From Rhodovulum sp. MB263 (lineage in GTDB: Bacteria; Pseudomonadota; Alphaproteobacteria; Rhodobacterales; Rhodobacteraceae), in the NCBI RefSeq assembly GCF_002073975.1, contig NZ_CP020385.1, positions 124,001 through 188,000 of the forward strand: 64,000 nucleotides of DNA, given 5' to 3'. The notes beneath the pieces are model-generated. The model had not been told where the DNA came from and did not search any database. It saw only the letters and a list, made by a program, of their open reading frames with translations. The translations under genes were made by a program, and so were the position numbers. The stretch's first letter is position 1. The number at the start of each line of letters is the position of its first letter. Of the stretch, positions 36,417 through 47,000 are shown piece by piece.

Positions 36417-36842
36417 TCAGTCGGGGGCAGGATGCAGCGTCAGCGTGAAATCGTCGGCATTGCGGGTATCGATCTCGCGGAAGCGGGCCTCGAGATAGCC
36501 GCGGGTCAGGCAATCTGTCGCGCCGCGGATCTCGAACCGGCCCGGGCCGACGCACATCGGAGTGGCGCCCTCCAGCAGCACCCGGCCGAAGGCGTCCAGC
36601 GCGAAGACATAGAGAAAGCGCGCGCCGAGCGGCCGGTCGAGCGGGCTTGCGCATTCGCCGGGCCCGATCAGCCACCAGCCCGAGGTCCCGAAGCCGTCAT
36701 CGCCGGGCTGGCCGAGGGCGAGATTGACCTCGTCGAGGCTGCGGTTGCAGACCGAAAACCCGGCCATGGCCGGGGCGGCCGCCAGCAGGGTCGAGAGCAG
36801 GGCACAAAGCGGGACCAGACAGGCGTGCGGGGCGCGGGGCAT
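36417..36842 (-). CDS. DUF1036 family exported protein
   Basis: This 141-residue protein starts with a signal peptide (LVPLCALLSTLLAAAPAMA). The mature part has the DUF1036 pattern: FSVCNRSLDEVNLALG, the WWLIGPGECASPL segment, and further Cys residues that could form disulfides (TPMCVGPGRF, ATDCLTRGY). The ATG at 36842 is chosen over one six bases upstream because GAGGA is then at proper distance. DUF1036 proteins are common exported alphaproteobacterial proteins with no known role. It is the first gene of the minus-strand group leading to the peptidoglycan genes. Confidence 0.8.
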   Translation of the reverse strand: MPRAPHACLVPLCALLSTLLAAAPAMAGFSVCNRSLDEVNLALGQPGDDGFGTSGWWLIGPGECASPLDRPLGARFLYVFALDAFGRVLLEGATPMCVGPGRFEIRGATDCLTRGYLEARFREIDTRNADDFTLTLHPAPD

Positions 36843-37000
36843 CGGCATTCCTCGGGGCGCGGGCGTCTTCGGGCAAAGCACGGGGGCAGGGGCCAAGGCA
36901 AGCCCCCGCCGCGGCGGCGATTGGCAAAGACCGGCCGACCGGCCCTGGGTCCGGCGCTTGGCGGCTGTGCGCGGCGGAGGAATCTGCTAGCCATTGCTGC

Positions 37001-37531
37001 ATGATACGCATGACTGCACTCGCTTCGCTGCTGGTCGGCCTGACGGTCGCGGGCGGCCTCGCTCTGGCTCTCGGCCATGGTCTGGTTTCGGAGCGCCGGA
37101 CGGCGGCTCCGGCGCCCGCTGCGGTTGTGCCTGCGGCCGTCCTGCCTGCCGGAACACCGGTCGAGGGCGCCCGCCTTGCCCGCGCCGAGCCGGGCGACCC
37201 GGCGCTGCCGGTGTTCCTGCGGCGCACGGTCCCGGCGGTTCCCGCAGGGGCAGGGCCGAGGGGCGGGGCCACCGAACCGGCGCGGCCCGAGGCGGTCCTG
37301 CCCGAGAGGGCTGCGCCGATGAGGCCGGCGTTTCCGGGATCCGCCCTGCAGCCACGCGGCGACGGCCCCGAGCTTGTCTCGATCGATCTTCCCCGGCTGG
37401 CGGCCCGCCCGGATGCGGCGGCCGATATGGCGCCACCGCCGCGCCCGCCGTTCCGCCACGAGGCCGCGGCCGGGTACCCCCTGCCGGAAGAGGTCGACAG
37501 CGCGCATTATCTGATCGGTGTCTACCGCTGA
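37001..37531 (+). CDS. Small membrane-anchored or exported protein of unknown function
   Basis: The 176-residue protein has an N-terminal hydrophobic helix (about 5-26, ALASLLVGLTVAGGLALALG) and then a Pro/Ala/Arg-rich low-complexity body ending in AHYLIGVYR. No domain is recognised. It starts the plus-strand block after the divergent minus-strand group, 158 bp from it. Its strong codon bias supports it as real. Confidence 0.65.
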   Translation: MIRMTALASLLVGLTVAGGLALALGHGLVSERRTAAPAPAAVVPAAVLPAGTPVEGARLARAEPGDPALPVFLRRTVPAVPAGAGPRGGATEPARPEAVLPERAAPMRPAFPGSALQPRGDGPELVSIDLPRLAARPDAAADMAPPPRPPFRHEAAAGYPLPEEVDSAHYLIGVYR

Positions 37532-37621
37532 TCCCGGCCCCTCTGCGGCGCGGTTGCGGTTGACTCGGGCGCCGGTTTCTTTTGCAAAGGTTGCGCGACC
37601 CGCCCGATCCGAGAGGCTTTC

Positions 37622-38083
37622 ATGATCCGTATTCCGCGTTTCGTTCCGCTGCCGAGCACGCTGGTCCTGGCCCTGCTCCTGGCAGCGCCCGGGCCCGTCC
37701 TTGCCCAGGGAGCCTCCGGGGCTGCCTCGGGGATGTTGCTTGAGTTGAACGCCGCCGCCGATACCCCCGCCGGCGCCTGCCGCCTGACCTATGTCGCCAC
37801 CAATCGCAGCGAGACCGGCCTGTCCGAGATCGCCTATGAGGTCGCGATCTTCGATGCCGAAGGGATCGTCAGCCAGCTTCTGGTGCTCGATTTCGGGGCG
37901 ATGGCTCCGGGCAAGACCCGCGTCGTGCAGTTCGACATGCCCGACCAGCCCTGCGACGCGATTTCGCGGATCGTGGTCAATGCCGCGCCGGGCTGCGTCC
38001 GGTCGGAAGACGGCGCCCAAAGCGCGGTCTGCCTCGAGGGGCTCGAGACCCGCGCCCGCGGCGCGATCCAGTTCGGTCTCTGA
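37622..38083 (+). CDS. Small exported protein, immunoglobulin-like beta fold possible
   Basis: This 153-residue protein has a signal peptide (LPSTLVLALLLAAPGPVLAQ). The mature part is a beta-rich domain (LLELNAAADTPAGACRLTYV, ATNRSETGLSEIAYEVAIFD, LVLDFGAMAPGKTRVVQFDM) with four Cys residues (CRL, PCD, GCV, VCL). The fold looks immunoglobulin-like, but I do not recognise a family. It lies 52 bp before the exbB-like gene and may be the first member of that operon. Confidence 0.72.
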   Translation: MIRIPRFVPLPSTLVLALLLAAPGPVLAQGASGAASGMLLELNAAADTPAGACRLTYVATNRSETGLSEIAYEVAIFDAEGIVSQLLVLDFGAMAPGKTRVVQFDMPDQPCDAISRIVVNAAPGCVRSEDGAQSAVCLEGLETRARGAIQFGL

Positions 38084-38135
38084 CATTCCCGGCCCTCCGC
38101 CCCTTCCCCCCGCCGCGCCCTGAGGAGAATCTCCC

Positions 38136-38780
38136 ATGCCCAACCTGTCCGAGTCCGGTCTGCTGACGCCTGCCACGCTTGCGGTCTTCGCCGCGCTCGG
38201 GGTGCTGTCGGTGATGGCGCTGACGATCTCGATCTGGAAGGCCTGGCAGTTCCGCCGCATGGGCGTCGGCCGCCGGGCGCTGGCCGAGACGGTGCTGGAC
38301 TGCTGGTTGTCGGGCCGGGTCGAGGAGGCGATGGAGCGGGCCGTGGCCGGGCGGGCCGTGCTGGGCCGGGTGCTGCGCGCGGTGATGTCGGCGGCGCAGG
38401 CGCGGCCGGGCGAGACCGGCTATGCCGAGGAGCTGGGCCGCCAGACCGCGCTGATCGAGCTGGCGCGGATGGGCGAGCGGATGCGCGCGCTGGAACTGAT
38501 CGTGAGCTCGGCGCCGATGCTGGGGCTGCTGGGCACCGTGGTCGGCATGATCGACGCCTTCTCGGCGCTGTCGCTGGCCGCCGATGCGGCCGATCCGGCC
38601 AGTCTTGCGGGCGGGATCTGGACGGCGCTGACCACGACTGCGGCGGGGCTTGCCCTGGCGCTGATCGCCAATGCGCTGGCGACCTGGTTCGAGGGCCGGA
38701 TCGAGGCCGAGCGCACGCTGCTCGAGGCGGCGATCTCGGCCGCGATCTATGGCCGGGTCGATTCTGACGGCGGGGTCTGA
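38136..38780 (+). CDS. MotA/TolQ/ExbB-family proton channel subunit
   Basis: The 214-residue protein has the three membrane helices of ExbB/TolQ: about 10-32 (LAVFAALGVLSVMALTISIW), about 124-142 (PMLGLLGTVVGMIDAFSAL) and about 166-187 (TTTAAGLALALIANALA). The central SAPMLGLLGTVVGMI and the TTTAAGLALA stretch are the family signatures. It would form the pentameric channel around ExbD helices, using proton motive force. AGGAGA precedes the ATG. It heads the run exbB-exbD-exbD-tonB-like inside the T6SS cluster, where such genes are not part of the core system. Confidence 0.92.
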   Translation: MPNLSESGLLTPATLAVFAALGVLSVMALTISIWKAWQFRRMGVGRRALAETVLDCWLSGRVEEAMERAVAGRAVLGRVLRAVMSAAQARPGETGYAEELGRQTALIELARMGERMRALELIVSSAPMLGLLGTVVGMIDAFSALSLAADAADPASLAGGIWTALTTTAAGLALALIANALATWFEGRIEAERTLLEAAISAAIYGRVDSDGGV

Positions 38781-38786
38781 ACCGCG

Positions 38787-39245
38787 ATGGCGCGGCCACC
38801 GCTGCTTGGGGGGCCCCGCAGGGCGCGGCGCCCGCGCTTTGCGCTGACGGCGCTGGCCGACACCATGTTCCAGCTTCTGATCTTCTTCATGCTGTCCTCG
38901 GGGCTGACACCCTATGCGCTCTTGCCGCTGGCGCAGGCGGCGGGCAACCGGCTGGCCGAGACCCGGGTGCCGGGGGGAGAGGGCGCCGAGGCGGCGGGGG
39001 CGGTGCTGCCCGCGGGCACCCGGCTCTGGCAGATCGGGCCGGGCAGCCTGACCGCGGGTGGCCAGCGCTTCGGTTTCGACGAGATCGGTACGCTGGCGCG
39101 GGCGCTGGCGACGCGCGATCCGGTGCCGCCGGTGGTGCTGCTGGCGGGGCCGGGCGCGCGGGTGCAGGATCTGACCACCGCGCTCGACCGGCTGCGGGCG
39201 GCGGGGCTGACCGAGGTCCGGCTCGGCCTTGGCGGGGAGGGCTGA
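38787..39245 (+). CDS. ExbD/TolR-family protein with intact proton-carrying Asp
   Basis: This 152-residue protein has a short cytoplasmic head, one membrane helix (about 22-42) with Asp25 in LADTMFQLLIFFML, matching the essential Asp25 of E. coli ExbD, and a periplasmic domain ending in DRLRAAGLTEVRLGLGG. It lies six bases after the exbB-like gene and is followed by a second, different ExbD. Confidence 0.9.
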   Translation: MARPPLLGGPRRARRPRFALTALADTMFQLLIFFMLSSGLTPYALLPLAQAAGNRLAETRVPGGEGAEAAGAVLPAGTRLWQIGPGSLTAGGQRFGFDEIGTLARALATRDPVPPVVLLAGPGARVQDLTTALDRLRAAGLTEVRLGLGGEG

Positions 39246-39249
39246 GCCT

Positions 39250-39657
39250 ATGCGGGGACGGACGATCCTGCCGGTGCGGCGACGCCGGAGCGGGCCCGAT
39301 ACGGCGATTGCCATCGTCAATCTGGTGCTGCTGCTGATCCTGTTCTTTCTGGTCAGCGGCGGGCTCTGGAACCGCGACGCGCCGACCGGGGTGCGGCTGG
39401 CCGAGACCCGCGCCTTCGACCCGGCGCGGCTGCCCCGGCCGCTGCTGGAACTGACGCCCGATGGCCGGCTAGCGCTGGACGGGCAGGCGGTGACGCTGGC
39501 CGGGCTGCCCGGGGCGCTGGCGGGTGCCTCGCGGGTGCATCTGCTGATCGATCGCAGCGCCCCGGCGCGGCAATTGCTGCATCTGCTGGGTTCGGCCGGG
39601 CTTGAGGGGCGCGACGTGGTGCTGGTGACGGTGCGCGCGGGTAGGGCGGGGCAATGA
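39250..39657 (+). CDS. Second ExbD/TolR-family protein lacking the membrane Asp
   Basis: Reading from ATG 39250 (GGAGGG upstream) gives 135 residues. It has the same plan: basic head (RRRRSG), one membrane helix (about 21-39) and a periplasmic domain (RVHLLIDRSAPARQLLHLLG, VVLVTVRAG). Aligned on the shared 'LLxLFF' stretch, the position of Asp25 is Asn24 (AIVNLVLLLILFF). Asp17 lies just outside the helix. It is likely a paralogue that pairs with the Asp-bearing ExbD but cannot itself carry protons. The TonB-like gene overlaps its stop by four bases. Confidence 0.87.
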   Translation: MRGRTILPVRRRRSGPDTAIAIVNLVLLLILFFLVSGGLWNRDAPTGVRLAETRAFDPARLPRPLLELTPDGRLALDGQAVTLAGLPGALAGASRVHLLIDRSAPARQLLHLLGSAGLEGRDVVLVTVRAGRAGQ

Positions 39658-40862
39658 GCTATCTGCCCTATGGACCCGAGCCCCGGCGGGGCTGGGCTCT
39701 GGCCGGGCTTGCTGCGCTGGCCGCGCATGGCGTCCTGGGGGCGGCGCTTGCGGTCTGGTTGGGGCGCGAGCCGGTGGCGCCGGCCCGGCCCGCGCCGCGG
39801 TTTCAGGTGACGCTGGAGCGGCTGGACAGCGACACGCTGGCCGGGTTGCGGCTGAGCGAGGGCCGCGCCAATGCCGCCGATCCGGCGCTGGGGCCGGGCG
39901 AGGAGAACCCTGAAAGCGGGGAAGGCCCGAGCCCCGCGACCGGACCCGACAACCGTCCCGAGCCCCGCGCCGCGCGCAGGCCGCCCGCTTCCTCGCAGGC
40001 AGGCCCGCCGCCTGCCGCATCCTCAGCGGAGGCCCCGCTTGCGGGCCGCCTGCCGCAACCCGTGCCCTCGCACCGGCTCTCGCCGGTGATGGCGCGCGCG
40101 GGAGCGGCGGCGGTCGCGGTCGCGCCCGAGCGACTCACCCCGGTCGGGACCGGCGATGGCGCCGGTGGCGGTGTCGAGACGGGCGCCGGATCCGGGACGG
40201 GGATCGCGCAGCGTCCGGCCGCCGGTCCGTCCGAGCCGCGCGCCCGCGATCTGGCGGCGGCGGCGCTGATTCGCCGTATCCGTGAGACCCCGGCCCCGGA
40301 CTGCCTGCTGGCCTTGCCCCGGCGCGATGCCGAGGGCGGGGCCGGGGTCGATCTGATCGCGGCCTCCGAGGCGGGCATGGCCGACTATGCCGGGCGGCTT
40401 CTGACGGGCGATCTGGCCGGAACCGCCGAGCGGCGGCGCCTGATCGATCCGCGGCAATGCCCGGTTCTGGAGCTGCTGCGCGACAGTCCCGATTATCCCG
40501 CGACGCGGCTGGGGCTGGGGCTCGACCGAGCCGAGATCGTGTCGGGCGGGCGGCTGACCGGCAGCCTGCGCGGGGTCGGCGGGCGCTATGTCTTGTTGCT
40601 TCTGATCGACAATAACGGCGTTGTGCAGGACCTGCAGCGCTTCCTGTCCTTTGCCGGGAACCGGGCGAAATTCGAGGTGCCGGTGACGCTGGCCGGGCCC
40701 GCGCGCGACACCTCGCAATTGCTGCTGGCGGTGGCGAGCGACGGGCCGGTGCCGGGGCTGCGCGCCCAGATCGGGCGGCGCGCCGATCAGGTCTTTCCGC
40801 CGGGGCGCCGGGCCGCGCTGGGGGCTGCGGCGCTGGCGCTGGTGGGATTCGACCTGCGCTGA
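39654..40862 (+). CDS. TonB-like protein with a periplasmic domain shared with PpkA
   Basis: The 402-residue protein has one N-terminal membrane helix (about 13-36), a long Pro/Ala/Glu-rich stretch (about 75-205) as in TonB or TolA, and a periplasmic C-terminal domain (about 205-370). That domain has two Cys (C217, C269), the SGGRLTGSLRGVGGRYVLLL segment, LLIDNNGVVQDL and QLLLAVASDG. The same order of motifs, including two Cys, occurs in the C-terminal part of the kinase at 57403-59415. It does not resemble the classical TonB C-terminal fold. It ends the exb-type operon and is translationally coupled to it. Confidence 0.8.
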   Translation: MSYLPYGPEPRRGWALAGLAALAAHGVLGAALAVWLGREPVAPARPAPRFQVTLERLDSDTLAGLRLSEGRANAADPALGPGEENPESGEGPSPATGPDNRPEPRAARRPPASSQAGPPPAASSAEAPLAGRLPQPVPSHRLSPVMARAGAAAVAVAPERLTPVGTGDGAGGGVETGAGSGTGIAQRPAAGPSEPRARDLAAAALIRRIRETPAPDCLLALPRRDAEGGAGVDLIAASEAGMADYAGRLLTGDLAGTAERRRLIDPRQCPVLELLRDSPDYPATRLGLGLDRAEIVSGGRLTGSLRGVGGRYVLLLLIDNNGVVQDLQRFLSFAGNRAKFEVPVTLAGPARDTSQLLLAVASDGPVPGLRAQIGRRADQVFPPGRRAALGAAALALVGFDLR

Positions 40863-40896
40863 AAGCCCGGGCCGAGGGGCCGGGAGAGGGGGGGTT

Positions 40897-40940
40897 AACT
40901 GCGTTGAGTTTGACGCAGTTGGCTCGCGCAAAAGTATATT
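40897..40940 (+). promoter_or_regulatory. Promoter with palindromic operator upstream of the autotransporter
   Basis: An inverted repeat AACTGCG (40897-40903) / CGCAGTT (40914-40920) encloses a ten-base spacer and overlaps a TTGACG -35-like box (40910-40915). A TATATT -10-like box is at 40935-40940, 19 bases further. The region is clearly AT-richer than its surroundings. A repressor or activator site is likely; the protein is unknown. Confidence 0.55.
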
Positions 40941-41088
40941 GTAGGCAAATAAGGTCATAAAAAAGATGAAATTCGGGCGATGGGTTGTCCCCGCCGCCTT
41001 AACGATTAAGACCAGACCGGAGCAAAATGTCGCGGTGGTCCACAGGGTCCAGGGATTTGTAATTCGGTCGGTTCACCAAGGGGTTGTT

Positions 41089-44000
41089 ATGGTATTTGTA
41101 AAGAAGGCCGGCTTGAGCCGGGTCGAGGGCGATAGTCAGCCGTTTCAGCCGCAATTTCGGCGTTTTCTGAGGCAGGCCCTGCGCAGCACCACCGCATTGG
41201 CGGCCGTGCTGTCGCTGGGGGCGGCGGCGGCCGGGGCCGGCACGCTTTACTGGAGCGGCCAGGGCGACGAGGGGATCTGGGCCGATCCCGAGAACTGGGC
41301 CGATGGGGAGGACAACCCGATCGAGGGCGATGCGCCGGGCCTTGACGGCGTGCCGGTCGGGGTCGTCCTGAAGGAGGCCGCGACGGGGCCGCTCGATCTC
41401 GAGACCGGGCGCGCCACGCTGAGCGCGCTTGAGCTGACCGGGAATTCCGATGCGGTTCTGACCAATGGCACGCTGACCTTTGCCCTGCCCGACGATGCGT
41501 CCGAGACGGCGGCGCGCCTGACCGTCGCGGGCAGCGGCGGTTTCATGGACGAGACGCTGGCCTTCGTTCTGGAGGACGATCTGCTGGTCGAGGCCTCGGT
41601 CGATACCGGGCTGGCGGGCGATATCTCGGGCGCCGGGGCGCTGCGGCTGCGGGCGGCCGGGGACAGCGAGATCACGCTGTCGGGTACCAACAGCCAGACC
41701 GGCGGCACCGTGATCGAGGCGGGAACGGTGGTCGCGACCGGCGGTGCGGCGCTGTCGGATGGCGGCAGCGTGACCCTTGCGGGCGGGATCGACGGCCGCG
41801 CGGCCTCGGTGCTGCGCATCGAGCAGGACGAGACCGTGGGCGGGCTGGCTTCGGCCGAGGGTGCGCGCGGCGGGCTCGAGCTTGCGGGCGGCAGCCTGAC
41901 GGTGGCGGGCGGCCCGGCCTTGAGCTTCGGGCTTGCGATCTCGGGCTCGGGCGGGCTGACGGTCGGGGACGGCACCGATCTGACGCTGGGCGCGGCGAAC
42001 AGCTATGCGGGCGGCACGCGCGTCTCGGGCGGAGCGTTGACGGTCGCGGCGGGCGGCAACCTCGGTTCGGGCGATGTCTCGGTTGACCGGGGCAGCCTCA
42101 TGACCAATGGCGCGGCGCTGAGCGCGGGACAGAACGTGACCCTGGGCAGTGGCGGGCTCTGGACGCTGGCGGGCGACGAGACCGTGGGCGGGCTTGACGG
42201 CACGGGCACGGCCGATCTGGGCGGAAACAGGCTCGATATCGCCCTGTCCGAGGCCGAGACCCTGGCTTTCGGGGGCAGCCTTAAGGGAAGCTCCGACAGC
42301 CTGTTGGCACTGACCGGCGGCGGCGACTTCACGCTGTCGGGGCCGCTTTCGGATTATCGGGGCGGGTTCCGCATCGAGGCCGGACGGCTGGGCCTGTCCG
42401 ATGCCGGGGGCGCGCTGAACGACAATGCGCTCACGCTGGCGGGCGGCACGCTGGTCGCCGATCTGTCCGATGGCTTCGGCGGCAGTGTCACGACCGAGGC
42501 GGGCAGCGAAAGCGCGATCAGTGCGGCTGCGGGCTCGACCCTCAGCCTGACCGGCGCGATGGCGCTGTCGGGCGATCTGAGTTTCTCGGCCGAGGGCGAG
42601 GATGCCGTGATCGGGCTCGACATGGCCTCGGTGACGCTGGAAGAGGGCGTCTCGCTCGGCTTCGATCTGGCCCGGTTCGAGATCGGCTCGGAGGCCGCGG
42701 CGGGGATGTTCGCCGCAGCGCAGGGCACCCGGCTCGGCGCCGGGGCGGCGCTGGATCTCGCCGGTTACGATGTCGGGATCCGGGCGCTGACCGGGTCGGG
42801 CAGGATCCTGACCGATAGCGGCGATGCGCTCCTCTCGCTGGGCGAGGGCACCGATTTCGGCGGCGTTCTGGCCGATGGCGCGGCGGGGCGGCTGTCGCTC
42901 GAGACCGATGGCACGGTGCGGCTGACCGGCGACAATAGCCTGACCGGCGGCACCTCGGTCACCGGCGGCAGCCTGACCCTGGCCGGAGGCGGGAGGCTGG
43001 GCGATATCGAGATCGCCTCGGCCGGGCGCTTCGTGCTGGAGGAAGGCTCTGCCGGGGCGGTGGTCAATTCGGGGACCGGCAGCTCGAATGCGGGCACCAT
43101 CGCCTCGCTGACCCAGAAAGAAGGCAGCTTCGGCAATAGCGGGACCATTGGCGGTGCTGTTTCCGTCGAGGGCGGGTCGCTTTCGAATGAGGGGCGGCTT
43201 TCGGGGGATGTCTCGGTCGGGGGCGGTCGGCTCGACAATACGGGCAGCATCGGCGGCTCGCTCGATGTCACCGGGGGCACGGCGAGCAACAGCGGTTCGG
43301 TCGAGGGCAAGAGCACCGTCGGCAGCGGCGGGGTCCTGGTCTCGGAGGGCGGGCAGTTCGGCGACGATCTGACCATCGAGGGCGATACGGGCAGCGGCGA
43401 GGGGACCTTGCGGCTGTCGGGCACGACCACGGTTGCGGGGGATGTGACCAATGATGGCCGCATCGAGACCCGGGGCGGGTCGGAGACCGCGCTGACCCTG
43501 ACCGATGGCGGCGGCTTCACCAATAATGGCCGGATCGCGGCCGAGGACGGGGCGCTGACGGTGACGGCCGGGACCATCACGATCAGCGACGGGGCCTCGA
43601 TGTCGGGCGATATCGACTTCGTCGGGACGGTGGTGAACAAGGGCGAGCTCGACCTTCAGAACGATCTGAACGACACGCTCCGGACCGACACTGGCGGGCG
43701 GACGCGGATCGTGGCCTCGCTCGACGGGGCGGGCCATGATGTCGAGAATGCCGGCAGCCTGGAGCTTGGCGCGGGCCTGTCCTTCACCGGGATCGGTGAG
43801 GTGTCGAACAGCGGCACGGTCGAGATCGGTGCGGGCGGCCGGCTCGAGGCCGGGCGGATCGGGAATGCCGGCACGCTGAGGCTGGGCGCGGGGGCGGCGC
43901 TGGAAGGCACCGGCAACACGCTCGACAATAGCGGGACGATCACCGTGGGCGATGGCGCCAGCGTGACCGATGCCGGCGCGATCGAGAACCGCGAGGGCGG

Positions 44001-47000
44001 GCTGATCGAGTTCACCGGCAGCGGCTCGATTGCCGCGGACAGCGATCAGAGCGGCGACGAGCCGATCCGGAATGCCGGTCGGATCGTCACCGATGATGGC
44101 GGCGATGATGTGATCACGCTGGGCGGCGCGACCCCGAACGTGCTGGAGAATACCGCGACCGGCAGCCTCGGGATCGGCGCGAGCGACAGCATGATCGGCG
44201 CCGCGACCACGCTCGAGAATGCCGGAACGGTGACGATCGGTGTGGGTTCGACGCTGAAGCTGGCTGCGCTCGACAATTCGGCCAGCGGCAGCGTGACCAA
44301 TGACGGCCGGCTCGAGGCCGATACCGTGACCTCGGCGGGCCGCCTGACCAACAATGCGGGCGCCGAGATCGCGGCCGATGTCAGCAGCTCGGGTACGCTC
44401 GAGAATGCCGGGACGATCTCGGGCGATCTGAGCGTGACCGGCGGGACGGCGCGCAGCAGCGGCAGCCTGCAGGATGTGACGGTGTCGGACGGGACGCTGA
44501 CGGTGACGGCGGGCAGCCTGACCGGCCTGACGGTCTCGGGCGGCAGTGCCAGCCTGGAAGGCGGGGCGCTTTCGGGCGATCTCGCGGTCTCTGGCGGCGC
44601 GGCGGATGTCGATGTCGCGGTCGGCGGCAGCGCGGATGTGACCGGCGGCCGGCTCGGGATCGGGGCGGATGGCTCGGTCGCGGGGCAGACCACGGTCGGC
44701 AGCGCGGGGCGGCTCGAGACGGCGGGGCGGCTGGCCTCGCTGAGCAGCGCGGGCCAGGCCGACAACAGCGGCACGATCACCGGCGATGTGACGGTGACGG
44801 GCGGCCGGACCGACAACAGCGGCACGATCGGCGGCTCGGTGGCGGCCTCGGGCGGGAGCTTCCTGTCCTCGGGCACGGTCTCCGGCGATGTGGCGGCGAC
44901 GGGCGGGGCGCTGGCCTCGGTTTCGGGCCGGATCGACGGGGCGCTGACCGCGGGCAGCGGCTCGGAGGCGCGGGTGACGGGCGATCTGGCGCTCGGCGGC
45001 GGTCTCGGGATCGCGGATGGCGGCAGGTTCGACCTGCAATCGGGCCGGCTGACGCTGGCCGATGGCACCGCGGCGGTGAATGACGGCAGCGCCACCATCG
45101 GCGCCGGCACGCTTCAGGGCGGAACCTTCCGGAACCGCGACGGCGGCCAGCTGAACGTGAGCGCGGAGGGCCGTCTGGAAGCGGATCTGGTCAATGCCGA
45201 AGGCGCGCAGGCCGATATCGACGGCACCGTCACCGGAGCGGTGGACGTCACGGGCGGGCGGCTCGAGGCGGGAGAGGGCAGCACGCTTTCGGGCGGGCTT
45301 GCGGTCTCCGGCGGCAGCGCCGGGACGGCCGGGACGGTCTCGGGCGGGGTCTCGGTCACCGGCGGGCGCTATGACAACAGCGGCAGCGTCAGCGGCGGGT
45401 TGCAGCTTGCCGATGGCGCGGTCGGCAATAGCGGGACCATTGGCGGCGCTGTTTCTGTCGAGGGCGGGTCGCTCTCGAATGAGGGGCGGCTTTCGGGGAA
45501 TATCTCGGTCGGGGGCGGTCGGCTCGACAATACGGGCAGCATCGGCGGTTCGCTCGACGTCACCGGGGGCACGGCGAGCAACAGCGGCTCGGTCGAGGGC
45601 AAGAGCACCGTCGGCAGCGGCGGGGTCCTGGTCTCGGAGGGCGGGCAGTTCGGCGACGATCTGACCATCGAGGGCGATACGGGCAGCGGCGAGGGGACCT
45701 TGCGGCTGTCGGGCACGACCACGGTTGCGGGGGATGTGACCAATGATGGCCGCATCGAGACCCGGGGCGGGTCGGAGACCGCACTGACCCTGACCGATGG
45801 CGGCGGCTTCACCAATAATGGCCGGATCGCGGCCGAGGACGGGGCGCTGACGGTGACGGCCGGGACCATCACGATCAGCGACGGGGCCTCGATGTCGGGC
45901 GATATCGACTTCGTCGGGACGGTGGTGAACAAGGGCGAGCTCGACCTTCAGAACGATCTGAACGACACGCTCCGGACCGACACTGGCGGGCGGACGCGGA
46001 TCGTGGCCTCGCTCGACGGGGCGGGCCATGATGTCGAGAATGCCGGCAGCCTGGAGCTTGGCGCGGGCCTGTCCTTCACCGGGATCGGTGAGGTGTCGAA
46101 CAGCGGCACGGTCGAGATCGGTGCGGGCGGCCGGCTCGAGGCCGGGCGGATCGGGAATGCCGGCACGCTGAGGCTGGGCGCGGGGGCGGCGCTGGAAGGC
46201 ACCGGCAACACGCTCGACAATAGCGGGACGATCACCGTGGGCGATGGCGCCAGCGTGACCGATGCCGGCGCGATCGAGAACCGCGAGGGCGGGCTGATCG
46301 AGTTCACCGGCAGCGGCTCGATTGCCGCGGACAGCGATCAGAGCGGCGACGAGCCGATCCGGAATGCCGGTCGGATCGTTACCGATGATGGCGGCGATGA
46401 TGTGATCACGCTGGGCGGCGCGACCCCGAACGTGCTGGAGAATACCGCGACCGGCAGCCTCGGGATCGGCGCGAGCGACAGCATGATCGGCGCCGCGACC
46501 ACGCTCGAGAATGCCGGAACGGTGACGATCGGTGTGGGCTCGACGCTGAAGCTGGCCGCGCTCGACAATTCGGCCAGCGGCAGCGTGACCAATGACGGCC
46601 GGCTGGAGGCCGATACCGTGACCTCGGCGGGCCGCCTGACCAACAATGCGGGCGCCGAGATCGCGGCCGATGTCAGCAGCTCGGGTACGCTCGAGAATGC
46701 CGGGACGATCTCGGGCGATCTGAGCGTGACCGGCGGGACGGCGCGCAGCAGCGGCAGCCTGCAGGATGTGACGGTGTCGGACGGGACGCTGACGGTGACG
46801 GCGGGCAGCCTGACCGGCCTGACGGTCTCGGGCGGCAGTGCCAGCCTGGAAGGCGGGGCGCTTTCGGGCGATCTCGCGGTCTCTGGCGGCGCGGCGGATG
46901 TCGATGTCGCGGTCGGCGGCAGCGCGGATGTGACCGGCGGCCGGCTCGGGATCGGGGCGGATGGCTCGGTCGCGGGGCAGACCACGGTCGGCAGCGCGGG

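Noticed and set aside
33769-37004. Plus-strand open frames (615 and 599 residues) across the lytic transglycosylase region
   Set aside because: They are low-complexity Arg/Gly/Ala-rich shadows of the three minus-strand genes, which have signal peptides, an SLT domain and a DUF1036 domain.
40966-41088. Extended N-terminus for the autotransporter from ATG 40966
   Set aside because: The 41-residue extension has no signal-like character and would put the extended signal peptide far inside; ATG 41089 has a better ribosome site (AAGGGG). The upstream start cannot be excluded.
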